Below are positions 51,101 through 62,800 of a stretch of 64,000 bases of DNA, piece by piece. The stretch is from positions 1 through 64,000 of the forward strand of contig LUCM01004938.1 in NCBI GenBank assembly GCA_008360955.1. The letters are read 5' to 3'. The stretch's first letter is position 1. Each line of letters opens with the position of its first letter. A program made the translations under genes and the position numbers. The stretch is from Fasciolopsis buskii (Eukaryota > Platyhelminthes > Trematoda > Plagiorchiida > Fasciolidae). The notes beneath the pieces are model-generated. The model saw only the letters and a program-made list of their open reading frames with translations, did not search any database and was not told where the DNA came from.

Positions 51101-52398
51101 GAATAAGGCTCCACATAGTGGTGATGGGTTACCTATGCCGAGAATACGGAGTTTTAATGGATTGTGGTATTACTGAGACCAGTCCCTACAAAGGTTGTCT
51201 GTGATACGACAGTGCGGGCTGCTTCGCCAAAGTTGTATATGATAATCCCGGGGTTATTTGGATTAATTAATTAAAATGTTTACTTAATTTATTTTGAAAA
51301 ACTATTCATTTGGCGTTTGTAGCCAAAAGACAATTAGAATATATAGCTGTATAAGTTTAGAAGCATTATTCATTCAGTCGTTTTTCGGGACATAATGCTG
51401 GACACTAGTTTTCGAAAATGTGATCGCATACTATGCTTTAATTTGTCAAGAACCGAATTTAATCGTCCAGTGACAGAATTTCTCACAACTGTGACGAAAG
51501 AGATTCCCGCATTACAAGGAAATTTCGACGGAATCCACGGTCCATAGACTGCGCTTAATAAAAAACTTAGGAGGCAAAAAACGACATTGTAAAATTATGG
51601 AATTATAGTGCAATGTACCTTTCAGCCAGTTGGACGGTCAGTGCCGCAGTGCACCGACTTCCGCATTTCGACAGCCCTTGATAGGTCATAATTCCTCCGT
51701 GAGTAAAAACGAAACGATAGAATAAACGTGAATGGCAGGACTGAGAACCAGTGAGTCACCAACCCATTGTCCTCAGCTTGCCTGTAAAGTTATGCGTGTC
51801 AAGGTGGCTTTAAGAATGAGGAGACACCAATTTTGGTATTTCCTAGTCACCATATTTCACGGTTTTTGTTAGCTGGATCTCTTGCACATTAGTAGTCAAT
51901 GGAATAGACAGTAGTCTTCTCATGGTGACACTTGTTTTGGAAACAACGGCCCCAAATGAGAGGAGCAAATCACAATTAAATGTCAGCCTCACGATTCTTA
52001 CCGCTGGAGGGTACAGCACTGCTTAACTATTACTCTTGTTAAATATGAACATTCGGATCACAGATGAATGTCGTAATAAGGCAAGTAAAAATCAACATTT
52101 CCAGCACAACAAATATCTGTTTATTTAGCTAATATTCGGTTTCGTGAAATCCAAATTCCTTCAGATTAAGTTGGCTAGTGAGCATAATGAATGACCACCA
52201 CAGGCATAGCAGTTCTTTAAATGGAGTGCAATTATTTCAAGTAATATTATCCTGAATCTTCCGTCCGAAATGGTCCTAAAAGTTTTGCTCTGTTCTTTTG
52301 AAGAAAGACAGACAACTTTTATGAGGATGCCAGTGGCACTAATATTATCAGACTGAAACTCTAAATAACAATGTCAAAAATCAGTAGCGTTTTGTTCA
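40668..52398. other. No gene recognised (about 11.7 kb); one large AT microsatellite
   Basis: AT-rich DNA. A 125-codon frame (43885-44262, +) contains a run of isoleucines from an ATT repeat. An 82-codon basic frame (45935-46183, +; AKANINILSKKRLFLSYQLF, CCYRKLRRKSN) looks slightly protein-like but has no splice context. Neither is called. The microsatellite at 42097-42228 is listed separately. Confidence 0.45.
42097..42228. repeat. (AT)n microsatellite with GTAC and AATT interruptions
   Basis: About 130 bases of alternating AT. After a pure (AT)n run of about 30 bases, the tract is broken in a regular order: GTAC at 42129, AATT at 42145, GTAC at 42159, AATT at 42179, GTAC at 42195, AATT at 42213. 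The three GTAC/AATT modules are 30-36 bases apart, so the array grew by duplicating a unit larger than two bases. Strongly self-complementary. Confidence 0.95.
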
Positions 52399-52573
52399 TG
52401 GCCGGCGGTGGTCAAGCGCACTAAGTCGTGGCGTTTGGACGTGAAGATTCCGGGTTCGGATATTCCCATCGTTGATCAACTTCCTCATTTGGCGGCCTTT
52501 GTTGGCCCTGAATCCCTTCCCGGAAAATGATGCACACTGCTATTTCATTAATTAAACAAGCAAAAGATAAAAG
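52399..52573 (+). mobile_element. tRNA-derived SINE, family A, copy 3
   Basis: Starts GGCCGGCGG, with box A TGGTCAAGCG (52409-52418) and a mutated box B (GGTTCGGATATTCC from 52453). The body, ATCGTTGATCAACTTCCTCA, TTTGGCGGCCTTTGTTGGCC, is longer than in copy 1. The 3' tail, AAATGATGCACACTGCTATT, TCATTAATTAAACAAGCAAA and AGATAAAA, matches the copy 1 tail closely. Same orientation as copy 1 and about 31 kb away. Confidence 0.82.
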
Positions 52574-55500
52574 TTGTGTAAAAAAAGACCGGTTGCACAA
52601 AAGAAAGGAAATAGCATCCGCAGTAATGCAGATTGGTGATTTGGTAAAAGAGGAGAGAAGAAAATAGTTGGCAGAGCATGGGTTCAGGCGCAATTGTTTG
52701 AAAACTAATTCAAGATACAATTCGAGTTTGACTAAGTCTAAATGTATACTATCCGTGTAAGCAAATTCTAGATAAAGCCATTAGGAAATGGCAGTTTTGC
52801 GTCAACTCCTTGTCACTATGTAATGCTACTCACGTTTTAAACTTTAGTTTTGCCGTGAAATCGTTGAATATTCAACCGGCAAGTTTGTAACTCAGTAAAC
52901 CAACAGACCAAAACGAACGCGGCTAGTATCTTGTAATGCCACCAGTTCACGTGTACTGTCTACTCAAAAATGTCGTTTAGTCCAGTTGCAAAAATTCTTA
53001 GTATAGGAACAGCTCTATCTGTCCAAGTCTATTTGATTAGTGGCAAGTGAATATCTCACTTCTGGACCATTAGCTTAAACGATTCGCAAGAATGCAGTCA
53101 GGATTGATACTCAACAAAAATCTAAAAGCAATTTGGTCGTCGTGACACGACTAACTCGCTCAAAGGTCCTAATATTACAAGCACTTACAAAGACTCACTA
53201 GAGAGATTGTGATGGGTAGCACGATTAATGAAACTGTTCAAATATGTTTTGAGGCGATTTGTATGGACTTCTTGACGTCTAACATTTGCTTGCTATTGCA
53301 ACTGTTCTGTATGAAAGAAAACATACATGGGGATCAATCTACCGTGGTTACGAATGCGTTTATTGTGTAACTTTTGGTCGGCCCTGAGGTTCAGCTTTAG
53401 GGAAGAATGACTACGAGTATCTAACATTCATGTTTGCATCATGCAATAGCATGTAGTAGATAAGATGCCCCTACCTTCCATACCATTTCTGTCTGTAAAA
53501 CGTAGTTGTACACTTCGCGACTAAAGTTTGCTGCCCTTGTCGATTTCATTCACATGGATGCTGACAGTTGTGCCAAGAATCCCACCTTTACCATACATTC
53601 AATGAACTCATTATAAACTGAATTACCAAATTTCTTGTTAGTCACCGGTTTGTAAGAAATATGAAAAGCTTGACAGCTGCTGCAGTGTGTGTGACTTATT
53701 TTCGTAAAAAACTAATTAGATTGCATTAAAATCACGTGCTACCTACGGCTTAGATGCCTCGGGGTTTTGCCCCATTTGTTGGATAAGGTTTTCATATGAG
53801 TATGAGTCACATTTTGATCACTGTTTGTCCATTATCAGTGTAACATGATCACGACAAATGTAATAAACTCCAGCTACATGTCTCGTAAAATTAATGATAA
53901 CAGTGAGATTAAAGCCATGATCATAGGCGTGACGTGCCCGTGGGACAGCAAACCACTATTGCTTGTTTGAAACTTATAAATGATTGTACTATCATGTGGA
54001 AGTTTGGCATCCGATTTTAGGTTTGAACTTTTACTAAAAGAATATGATTTCGTTGTTCGGATATTCCCCCTTTGTGCGTTCACTTGGGCAGTAGCAATGC
54101 TGATTCGCTGGCTAGATCTCTCTGTTTTCTGCGAATTAGTATTAACTGGCCAGTATTTAGTTTGAATTTTCCAGTCACTAAGGTGAACGTAACTCTATTG
54201 ATCTGTCCATATAACCTGGGTTTCCGTTTGTGCTCCACTGAACGTGATTTATCTTCTTATCTTTTCTTGTAAACAAACGATGGCTCGGTCTATTTGACCG
54301 ATTATATTTATCGGTTGGGATGTGTAACATGTAGACATATGCCAGCGTACACCAATTAACGATGACCTATTCAAGTGGGGCAAAGTGATGGAAGTGGCAA
54401 AACTTTAGATTTATTCAAAGTCAGTGAGATCTTATTGAATAACAGATTACAATTTTGTCTGTTTCAAGCGTGACTGGACCTGACCAATGTCAACTCCGAT
54501 GTGAAGACTGGAAATTACGTCTTCTAGCTCCTTTTCCGGTACAACATCTCATACCTAAAATGGGTAGGGACTTAAACATTACAATTGTCTGTAGATGAAA
54601 AAAGGCATTCGTAAATAACAGGCAAAATGTTCATATAACTCATGGACAGCATTGGATTGGATAGTAATCTGTATGCCATCAAGTTAAAGGCTTTATAGTG
54701 TGAGTGCAATTGTGCAAGTTGTAAAGAGAAAATATTCCATTCAGCAAGTCTTGGGATTTGTCGATTCAGAAGTGCCTTTTTTAAACTCTGCCAGTATCTG
54801 ATCTGGGGAGAATTGCTAAAGTTTAGTGCGTAATGAACAAGACCATAATGAGTCCTTCACATCTTAATTAACTCCTCTACTGGTGTGCCCGTGTAGGAGG
54901 ATTAGTGGAGGAGGACCAGAGGGAACTATTTCGTCTCCCGTATTATTTCAGGATTATGTCAAAAGTATTTGGAAATATGTCAAAAATACTGGAAGGTGAC
55001 ATCAAGTTGACTTATTGAGGTTTGAAGCGTAATCCATCTTACGGTCTGCAATTCGTGAGCGGACGTGCACTTGCCAAATATCATGAAGAGCAGACTTCGT
55101 TTTACTTAATTGTGAACACTTTTAGAATCAATTCGAATAACCTTGACATAGTTTCGGAATATTACGGGAAATGGGATAGTTTCGCTCGCGGTCCATATGA
55201 AGTGATGCACGTAAAGTATGTAGACCTACGATATTTTCCAGTGGGTTGCTTACCCTCTCCGTGTTAATGAGAAACGAAAACACTTAGATGAGTTTCTGTT
55301 ATTTTAAACGTGCAATGCAGCCTTAGACTATTGGGTTTCTATATTTTAATCAGACTCATTTGAGACAGATCCACACACCCGTATCTTCGATAATTGGAAG
55401 TATTTGATCGAATGGACTGAAGGAGCCACCATCACTTTGATCATCTCTCAAGACATGCGGATCCACAAATGGGACATTCCGACACCTACAAGGGCACCTT

Positions 55501-57515
55501 GCCTTAATCGCGCATTTCTGTGTTTGACTCATTTGCTACAATCAGACAACCATCATTCAGTAATGGGAACCGATTCTGAATTTCTGATTTCCCGTGTTAC
55601 TTAAACGAATACACGAGTTTGTTTAAAACTAAAACCCAATATCCGGGTTTCCAATTAGCTGATATTTGTCTCTTGTTGACACGTGAATACTGTGGAATGA
55701 GCATGATTCACATCTGATGAAGCGCACTACGTAGGGGTCTACAGGGGACAGACGGGGGAGGAAAAGGCGGTCGGCATTCAAGACCGCGAAGCGGCATAGT
55801 ACCACCTGAGATCCCGATAGATCTGTTGTGGCAACAATCCGGGTGATAGCGGACTACATTTTGGTATCACAGTGATACGCAAACCTGGGGTTCGGTCGTT
55901 CTTTGAAGCAGAATTCCTACCGTTTTCGGTGTTTCACTGGTTACGTTTTATCGAAGATGGTTCAAATAGTTTTCAACTGAATGAACACAACTCTAAAATC
56001 CAAAAACGTTTTTAGATCGGTCTATGTACAATGGTTTTACGGCGCATTTGCTCGGTGAAATTTCCCGACGTTATTTGGTCATCGCGAAGAGGCTTTCCTA
56101 ATTAATGAAAGAGACCAACCGAGAGGCACGATGATTTCCGGCAGATAAAAACAACAGTCGCAGGTTAACCAAATACGTACAATATGGTAATGTTAAATGG
56201 GAACTGGTAAAAGATCTAACTATACTTTGTATTGGCATTTCTTCTCGGCACTCTAGCATTGCCTAGACCGCACTGAATTTAAAAAAGAATCACCACTGAT
56301 CCAAGCTAAACCTAAAGAAATATGCGATGACACGTTAGGACATTTTGTTTGGCTATCCTGTTAGAGAGTCGCTTTCGATTTGGCGATCTGATTCCGTCGC
56401 CAAGGCGAGATGTACTGACAAACCTATGGAAACTTTTAAGTGTAGAAACAAATCTAGTGTTGTTATAATGACTGTTTCGATTCGGGAATACACACGAGTA
56501 CACGAAAATAAATTACCATGGTTTTCCATTGTTCTGCCCACTTGAGATCAGGATAGGAGAACACGGAGATCACCTGTAATCATTTCCTGTTTAGCTTTGG
56601 ATAATTCAGCGTTTCAGGCTCGAGAGAAATCGACAATTTTTTTCCGTCCTCTCACCGACCTTCTTATTTCCCTGTCAACAATGTACTGATCAACATGTAT
56701 GTCATACCGTAAGTTGCACATTTGTTGAGTGCCTTCATGGTGCACGAAAAAGCACGTGAAAATCACACGCAGTTGTCCTAGAGTAGCAAAGGGGATCAGA
56801 GAATTTCCATTGGCTTTCGGATATCTGACGAAATGACGGGAAGGGCATAAGGACATTCGAAAATATCAATAGGATTTCGTACCGAAATGGTATTCAGCAT
56901 GGGGCAAAAATAGGCAAGATTATCTAGAATTAGTGCGCACACCTACCGCAGAATGAACAGCGTAAGAACGAATAACTTAAATTCATCACTTTCGAAAATT
57001 ACGTAATGTTCTCCCTGATCATGCGGTTACCTTCACGTCATGACTGACGGTTGCCTTAGGAAAGAGCTAAAGAAATTAGAAACGAACTGAATATAAAATG
57101 TTTATTATTTGTGTGGATTTGATTTGGCGTGTATTGAAAATACTTAACCCTTTGTTTTCTGTGACAGATATTTAATAAACAGTTGTTTTTTGTCTGTTTG
57201 AGACTGTCAGCAGTTCATGTGACGACTTTTGTTAAGCGTTTTATGATGAGAATATTCAGTTAAAGTACATTCTTTGGAACAAACGAATAAAATAAAATCG
57301 AAGGATAAGCAGTGTAGCACGCGGAAGGGGTGATGGATTGTTCTGATTTTCTATTTCAGTTGCTATATATCAGGGATGCTTCAACACACATGTACGGAAT
57401 AGAGGAATAATCATAAACTCCGCTGAGTATATGAAGGTACATTTTAATAGTAGGAGATTAAATGTTTACATGAAATAATTCACCATGTGATATCATCGCT
57501 CAACTCACCATAAAG
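52574..57515. other. No gene recognised; one GC-rich patch
   Basis: AT-rich DNA. At 55022-55210 (+) 63 codons are open up to a possible donor (CAC/GTAAAG), but there is no ATG and no pyrimidine tract upstream. A distinctly GC-richer patch at about 55735-55860 (GGAGGAAAAGGCGGTCGGCA and onward) is unlike its surroundings and may be a repeat fragment; its family is not known to me. Confidence 0.45.
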
Positions 57516-57520
57516 AAACC

Positions 57521-57577
57521 ATGGAAGCACTGTACAGCTGTTTCGTCCTCGTTAGGAATCATCAGCACTGCATATCC
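57521..57577 (-). ncRNA. Hammerhead ribozyme, type I, nearly intact core
   Basis: All on the minus strand. Core segment 1, CTGATGA (complement of 57559-57565), and core segment 2, GAAAC (complement of 57540-57544), are both intact. Stem II is TCCT-AACG-AGGA, with its innermost pair (10.1-11.1, normally G-C) mutated to T.C. Stem III is AC-AGCT-GT, giving the required A15.1-U16.1 pair and A at position 17, the cleavage site. Stem I pairs GCAGTG (complement of 57566-57571) with CAGTGC, one G.G mismatch. It then has a small TAT/T internal loop and resumes with TGGA/TCCA. That loop is where type I ribozymes make their loop-loop contacts. Cleavage would fall between 57533 and 57532. Two lesions (T.C and G.G) make present activity uncertain. 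Structure was drawn by hand. Confidence 0.78.
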
Positions 57578-57655
57578 ACCGCGCCCGAACTGGGACGCGA
57601 ACCCGGGACGAACGATTCTGAGTCGAACGCCTTGCCATTACGCTACCGGGCAGGC
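57521..57655 (-). mobile_element. SINE with tRNA-like head and hammerhead ribozyme (family B, copy 2)
   Basis: Minus strand, 5' to 3': a tRNA-like head (complement of 57655-57580) followed directly by a hammerhead ribozyme (complement of 57575-57521). The head has GCCCGG and TTCGGGC ends that pair as an acceptor stem, a box A-like TAGCGTAATGGC, an anticodon-arm-like CGACTCAGAATCG, and a T-arm CCGGG-TTCGCGT-CCCAG that doubles as box B. A tRNA-derived pol III promoter fused to a hammerhead is the known plan of schistosome SM-alpha SINE-like repeats. The copy at 33651-33737 shows that it is a dispersed family. The element's 5' and 3' limits are approximate. Confidence 0.8.
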
Positions 57656-58558
57656 TGTGAACGGTTTGTTCAACTTCACCACATGAGCACGTTGCACCTA
57701 TCCTTGACTGATTTGCACAGTTACTGTCCGCTAGCTCACAGCGATCGACCCCTACTGATAGATGACTTCTCTGCAGGTAGCCTACGTACGACGAAGGCTT
57801 TGGATATATATGAAGGATTATATGAAGGTATGTTATGACGAAAGACGGAACACAGTTCACTAAGTTTTCATAAATGGAGTGAGTAGAACTAGCCACCAGA
57901 TTTGTGAAGCGCTTTGTAAGACCGGAATCTTATTGGGATGTGGTAAACAGAATGAGGTGGCCAACGAATATAATGCCCCACTGATACAAATTGATCGAAG
58001 TTGAAAAGTGAGGACCGAAAAGTGCCTGACTTCAGATAATTAACATCCCGGAAAGACAACATACCTGGGTCAATTAATTTCCCCAAAGCTTTCAAAGCCA
58101 GTAAGATACAAGCAGTGGGACAGACCGAAGAAGAACTGATCAAGGATGATAGCTATTTTTTACCAGCATTCAAGGATGTTCCTAACTTCCGCGCTCCGAC
58201 CGTATAAGTCCAAAAAATACGTCAGAATACGAGTGGGCCATTCTTAAATATCGCTTTATTGAACCCAAGTGGTCGGGAGAATTTTTCTGAGTTAGAAGAT
58301 AGTGCTTTTTCGTTCAGCAAAAGTACGAAATAGGGATACCCGAAAAAAATTCATCACCGGGAACTGTGGACCCAATCTCCTGAACAACGTAGAGAATAAC
58401 AGCTTTGGTTTTCTTTACGGTTCGTATGCACTTGGATGGACCTCTGCGTAGATTTTTCAACAGCCTCCAGATCGATGATTTCTATGCTCCAAGTTTCTTT
58501 TTGTTTTTATAACCCCGTTTTTTGTCTTAAATTGATAGAGTTTATCTAGGTGACTGTG

Positions 58559-58604
<46 letters not shown>

Positions 58605-59664
58605 AATCTTAAAATACAGAGATATTGGCATTTGAAAATAGTGGGAAATCAATCTGCCTAGGCATTTCATCAAACGTCGGTAAGCTTTGGGGAAATATCT
58701 GCGTTTACAAAATTTTCGTTCATGGTAGTCAGCGAAAAGCAGGTAAGTGTTCAGTAGAGAATTCGACTTCGCTGTGATCAGATGCAAAGGGAGGGAGGCG
58801 ATAGGAAGTGAAAAAGATTAACTCTGTTGACTACGGCGTCCGCAATGTTTGCAAAATTGATACAGTTTACCTGACGGAAAGGGGTAAGAAAGCGGACACA
58901 AACCGATTAAAACCGTCAGCTACAATGCCGAAGATAAACGACAGCGTAGGTGGCCAAAATTATTGTATTGGAATCAGTGGTTTTCCTCCACTGATTTATT
59001 GCTTAAGGCATTCAAATTTGACGGTATTCTTACTTTGTTTGCCAGTGAAAGTTGTTTAGCTTTCATTGACAGTCCTTCACATTCTTTGAACTTTCTTGGA
59101 CTAGACCTATAAACTGCAAGCTCACCTGGTCATAGCTTTTTTAACCATGCACTTAAGATACGCTTTTATCTTTTCGTGTTTTTTTCTTATGGTCACTGCA
59201 GCTTCCCAATTACTTAGTGTAAAAATTTGTGTTCGCATCCAATATTTTCCATTCTTTATTGTTCTTCTGCTTTTTTTGCCCACCTAAGGATGAAAGACCT
59301 TATTAGATACAACGAAATAACATCAACACCAGTTAGTTTATGCTAAGCCATAAGGAAAAATTTTCTAAGTGAGAAACACTTCGCACTGTATGGCAACCAT
59401 TTTTGTAATATCTTACCGGACTTTCTGCGGCATCTGTGTGCTCACATATCTGCTTCATTCACCAGACCTGAATTTGGGCTTCATTGCCTCCGAATAACTA
59501 CTGAAGATGATTGTGTAGGAATCTTGTCCTAACAAGAGTTAACTTTTACTCCGGCTTTCGGGCTACCATTTTTAAGTTTTAGATACCAAAATATATAATT
59601 ACTAATGTACATGACTTGCAGATACATTCGACGGAATGAATAAAGAAATTTTCATCACTTATCC
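57656..59664. other. No gene recognised
   Basis: AT-rich DNA with short frames only and one long (AT)n tract (58561-58601). Nothing else could be supported. Confidence 0.5.
58561..58601. repeat. (AT)n microsatellite
   Basis: About twenty uninterrupted AT dinucleotides. Likely length-polymorphic; no coding role. Confidence 0.95.
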
Positions 59665-59812
59665 GTTCACCTCCTTTATTAATTAAATAACGACTAACAT
59701 CACTTCCCTGGAGGAAGATCGCGGCCATTAAGTGATGTTGGCCATCGGAACGAGGATTCGAACTAGTGACCCTCGGGTCAGAACGCCGCTACCCTATCCG
59801 CCCGGCCACTAC
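59665..59812 (-). mobile_element. tRNA-derived SINE, family A, copy 4
   Basis: Minus-strand copy. The head is GTAGTGGCCGGGCGG, with a box A region GGATAGGGTAGCGG (complement of 59786-59799), then GGCGTTCTGACCCG and a good box B, AGTTCGAATCC (complement of about 59754-59764). The tail, GTTATTTAATTAATAAAGGA, matches the family 3' end. The body differs from the other copies: it holds a 10-base inverted repeat, AACATCACTT (59696-59705) and AAGTGATGTT (59730-59739), able to form a hairpin. Either this is a separate subfamily or the body was rearranged. Confidence 0.7.
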
Positions 59813-62800
59813 CGATCAACGGTAGTTATTGAAGATGAACCAAATGTTGTTACTGCCATATTTATGCCGCTTAGAACAGCGGTCCGAATAGATGAATTAT
59901 CAGATAACTCAATTCAGAACTGCTGGTTTAGCCAACCAAAGCAGGCATAGATATGACGTCTACCACATTTAACTGTTGCGCGATTTGGCTACGGTTCTGA
60001 AATAATCAACAAAAATCCACCAGCTGGAACCTATAGAGATACTAAGGCACTGAGAAGTGCCTGGTAGATTTATTTGGTAATGGCTGTTTGCTAGATTCAT
60101 TCAAAAAAGGAAAATGTAGACAAAGTGAATGTGATGCGCCTGCATACGCACCTTATGTGATTTTTTAGCCTAGTTATTAGGGTAAGAGTGACGCAAATGC
60201 TTCGACTGTTTTCATGTTTGAATTCTAATCTCGTTGAATTCACATTTTCACAATCCCATTTTATGTTATATTATACGTATATATTATATCTAATTTTTCT
60301 ATCCTTGCATAATTAATAGACATGTTTGCAACAAACTTTTATAAGTCAGATTTAAGGGTATATAGAGAGATTAAGTTGGTTGATAAGCCAACATCCAGGA
60401 TGAACGGAAGTTCATAAGTCTATCATTGATACTGAATGAAATTCTACGTAATTTCCCTGTTTCCAATGCGTTCAAAAATTTGGAAGCAGCTGGAAAGGCA
60501 TTGGCAAACTTTCACAAATTTGCCTAAGCGATCTTCTTCCGAATTATCTAATTCCGACGCGTTCATTCTAATGGCCAGCAAGCTGTGGTGAGCACTAGGG
60601 TGTGCACTCAAAAGAAAGAATCTTCTAGAGATAAGAGCAGAAGGTGAGGACCAATCAAGGTGGAGGTATCTAGTGAACTTTGCAGGGTTCCTTAATAGTT
60701 GTTGGGCTTACTAATTACGATATCGCATCAAGGGTGATCCATTGGCATTAGTAGGTGAATAGGAATTGTCAGGGGAATCAAGCTGTGTCTCAGGGTAATT
60801 CTGAGCATGACACAGTTAATTTCAAAAATGTAGAGGTAAGTAAATTCGGGCAAAATTATTTGAAGGAAATGTTAATTATCATCTTGGGGATCGGGACAAT
60901 TGTTACTGCCCTCCAGAAAGTTGGAATTTAACATAAATGCAGAGTGTTAAAGCGTAAGGCTGTAACTTCAGACAGACGCGATGTGAAAATGCCATTCTTA
61001 CCTGTAGACACGATATTACAGCAGTCCGTGAAGCACTATGTTGAAAGAACAGATTTGATCGGTTAGTTGGTGGGAGATTTAATGATATCAGTATTAAACA
61101 ATGGAAGCAACATTTCCTTCCGGTCATCAGCATCCGAAACCCTTTCCTACGTGGTTGGCAATCCCACTGCTTAGAAATTGTTCGGTAAAGGTAAATTTGA
61201 AAAACCGGATCCCCTTTTTTGGTGAAGTGAGAAAGATTTCTAACGGTTTCCATGTCGGCAGCGATAAGTGCCTGTTAGTTCAGCCAGCAAAGCTTTTCAC
61301 ATAAGAGGATTTCATTCTCCCATTAATCCATGCAAACACTTTCAAAGGTAGCAAAATTCAGACAATTTCTGCAGGGTAAAAGTAAACGTTTCTGCAGGTT
61401 TGGTAAATGAAGAGGTAAATAAATACCAGGAGGAAACTTTATTAGAATATTTGAAGAGCGAGAAGTTCGCGAAGGACAATTTGCGCGCATGAACCCGTAT
61501 CTGGTCGGATTTAATAAAAATTTTGTCTGTTAGAAGAAAACAGCATTTTGGTTTGATAAAATTGATGCAGTGATCAGTAGCAGTTATAGTGGCTGTGAAT
61601 TCGGCTGGAAAAGAGCGGACCGGTTAGAGAAAAAGTTGTCAAGATTTACATTTGCACAATCAGATGACAGACTTGAATCTCTCAGGCCAACTCTCTAAGG
61701 GGATGAATAATATCGCCCATGCATACACCCAGATAAAAGTGTCATTCCGAGCAAGAATTACGAAGGAGATAACGGAAAGAAAAGCAAACTGATCGTAAAC
61801 TGAGAAGCACTAGGCAAGATGTGAATATTAATAATAACGGTACTGTTAAAAAACAAATCCCATAGTGGAAAGTGGCAGTTAGGCAGAAGAGAAAGACCGC
61901 CTTTGACTTAGCGCACTGTGAATTGTGATTACCCGTATACTGGTAGAATAGTTTGCATTAGTTTCGAAAGCGGTCGAACTCATTAATGTATAAGACATAC
62001 TTCGCACAGTAAATAGATGAACCCAGTTTGTACGAAAACGACCGTTTTACCGAGAAAAGGAGGTACTTTAGTGCTGATACTCAGTATAACTATCATTCTG
62101 CTGGTTAGTATGTCACTGATAGCAGTCAACCAGCATCCGCCATAGTGTTTTCCCTGACAAAATGAAGATATATGATGCCAGAAATAAACCAAGTCTGAGG
62201 GTACACGGTTAGCCGTATGAAATCTTTGCTGCCGAATAAATTCGCTTGAGTAAAAGCGACCAGTATCAGCAGTGCAATCCAAAAATGCTAGCAAACAGTG
62301 ATGATGGGTAAGTCAAGACTGAAACAAGCTCGAACAGAAAAAGCGCATACAGAAAACAGGCGTTTGGAACAGTCGTGAAGATATTAAATCTCAAATAATA
62401 CCTGATTAACGGCAACATCGTCATTATCCCTCAATAACTAAAAGAAGTGCCTGGTAAGCCCTTGTGCCTAGAAGCGGCACTGTACGGTCTTCTGTTAGCC
62501 CGATGCAGCCGTTTTTACTCAGTAGAAAAAGTCGTCATGGGGAGCCTAATGTGCTTCAGTTGGACAACAAATGCCGTAAAACTTCAGATTATCAGCCTGT
62601 TGCCCAAAGTACAAAGTAGCATCACGGAGAGAAGCAAATTGGTTGGGGTTTGTTTCACTGTTTCCAAATTCTTTCTTGTGGAAGCAAAAGAACATGATCA
62701 TGGGTGGGTACCGTAAATAGAACTAATGAGGTACTTTTGAAATAAACCTTTGGAGGTCAGGTGCATCGCCGGGAAGCTGAGAGTTGTTGAACTACTTTAA

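Noticed and set aside
55022..55210. 63-codon frame ending at a possible donor, considered as an internal exon
   Set aside because: No pyrimidine tract before the AG, a weak donor, and no recognisable protein.
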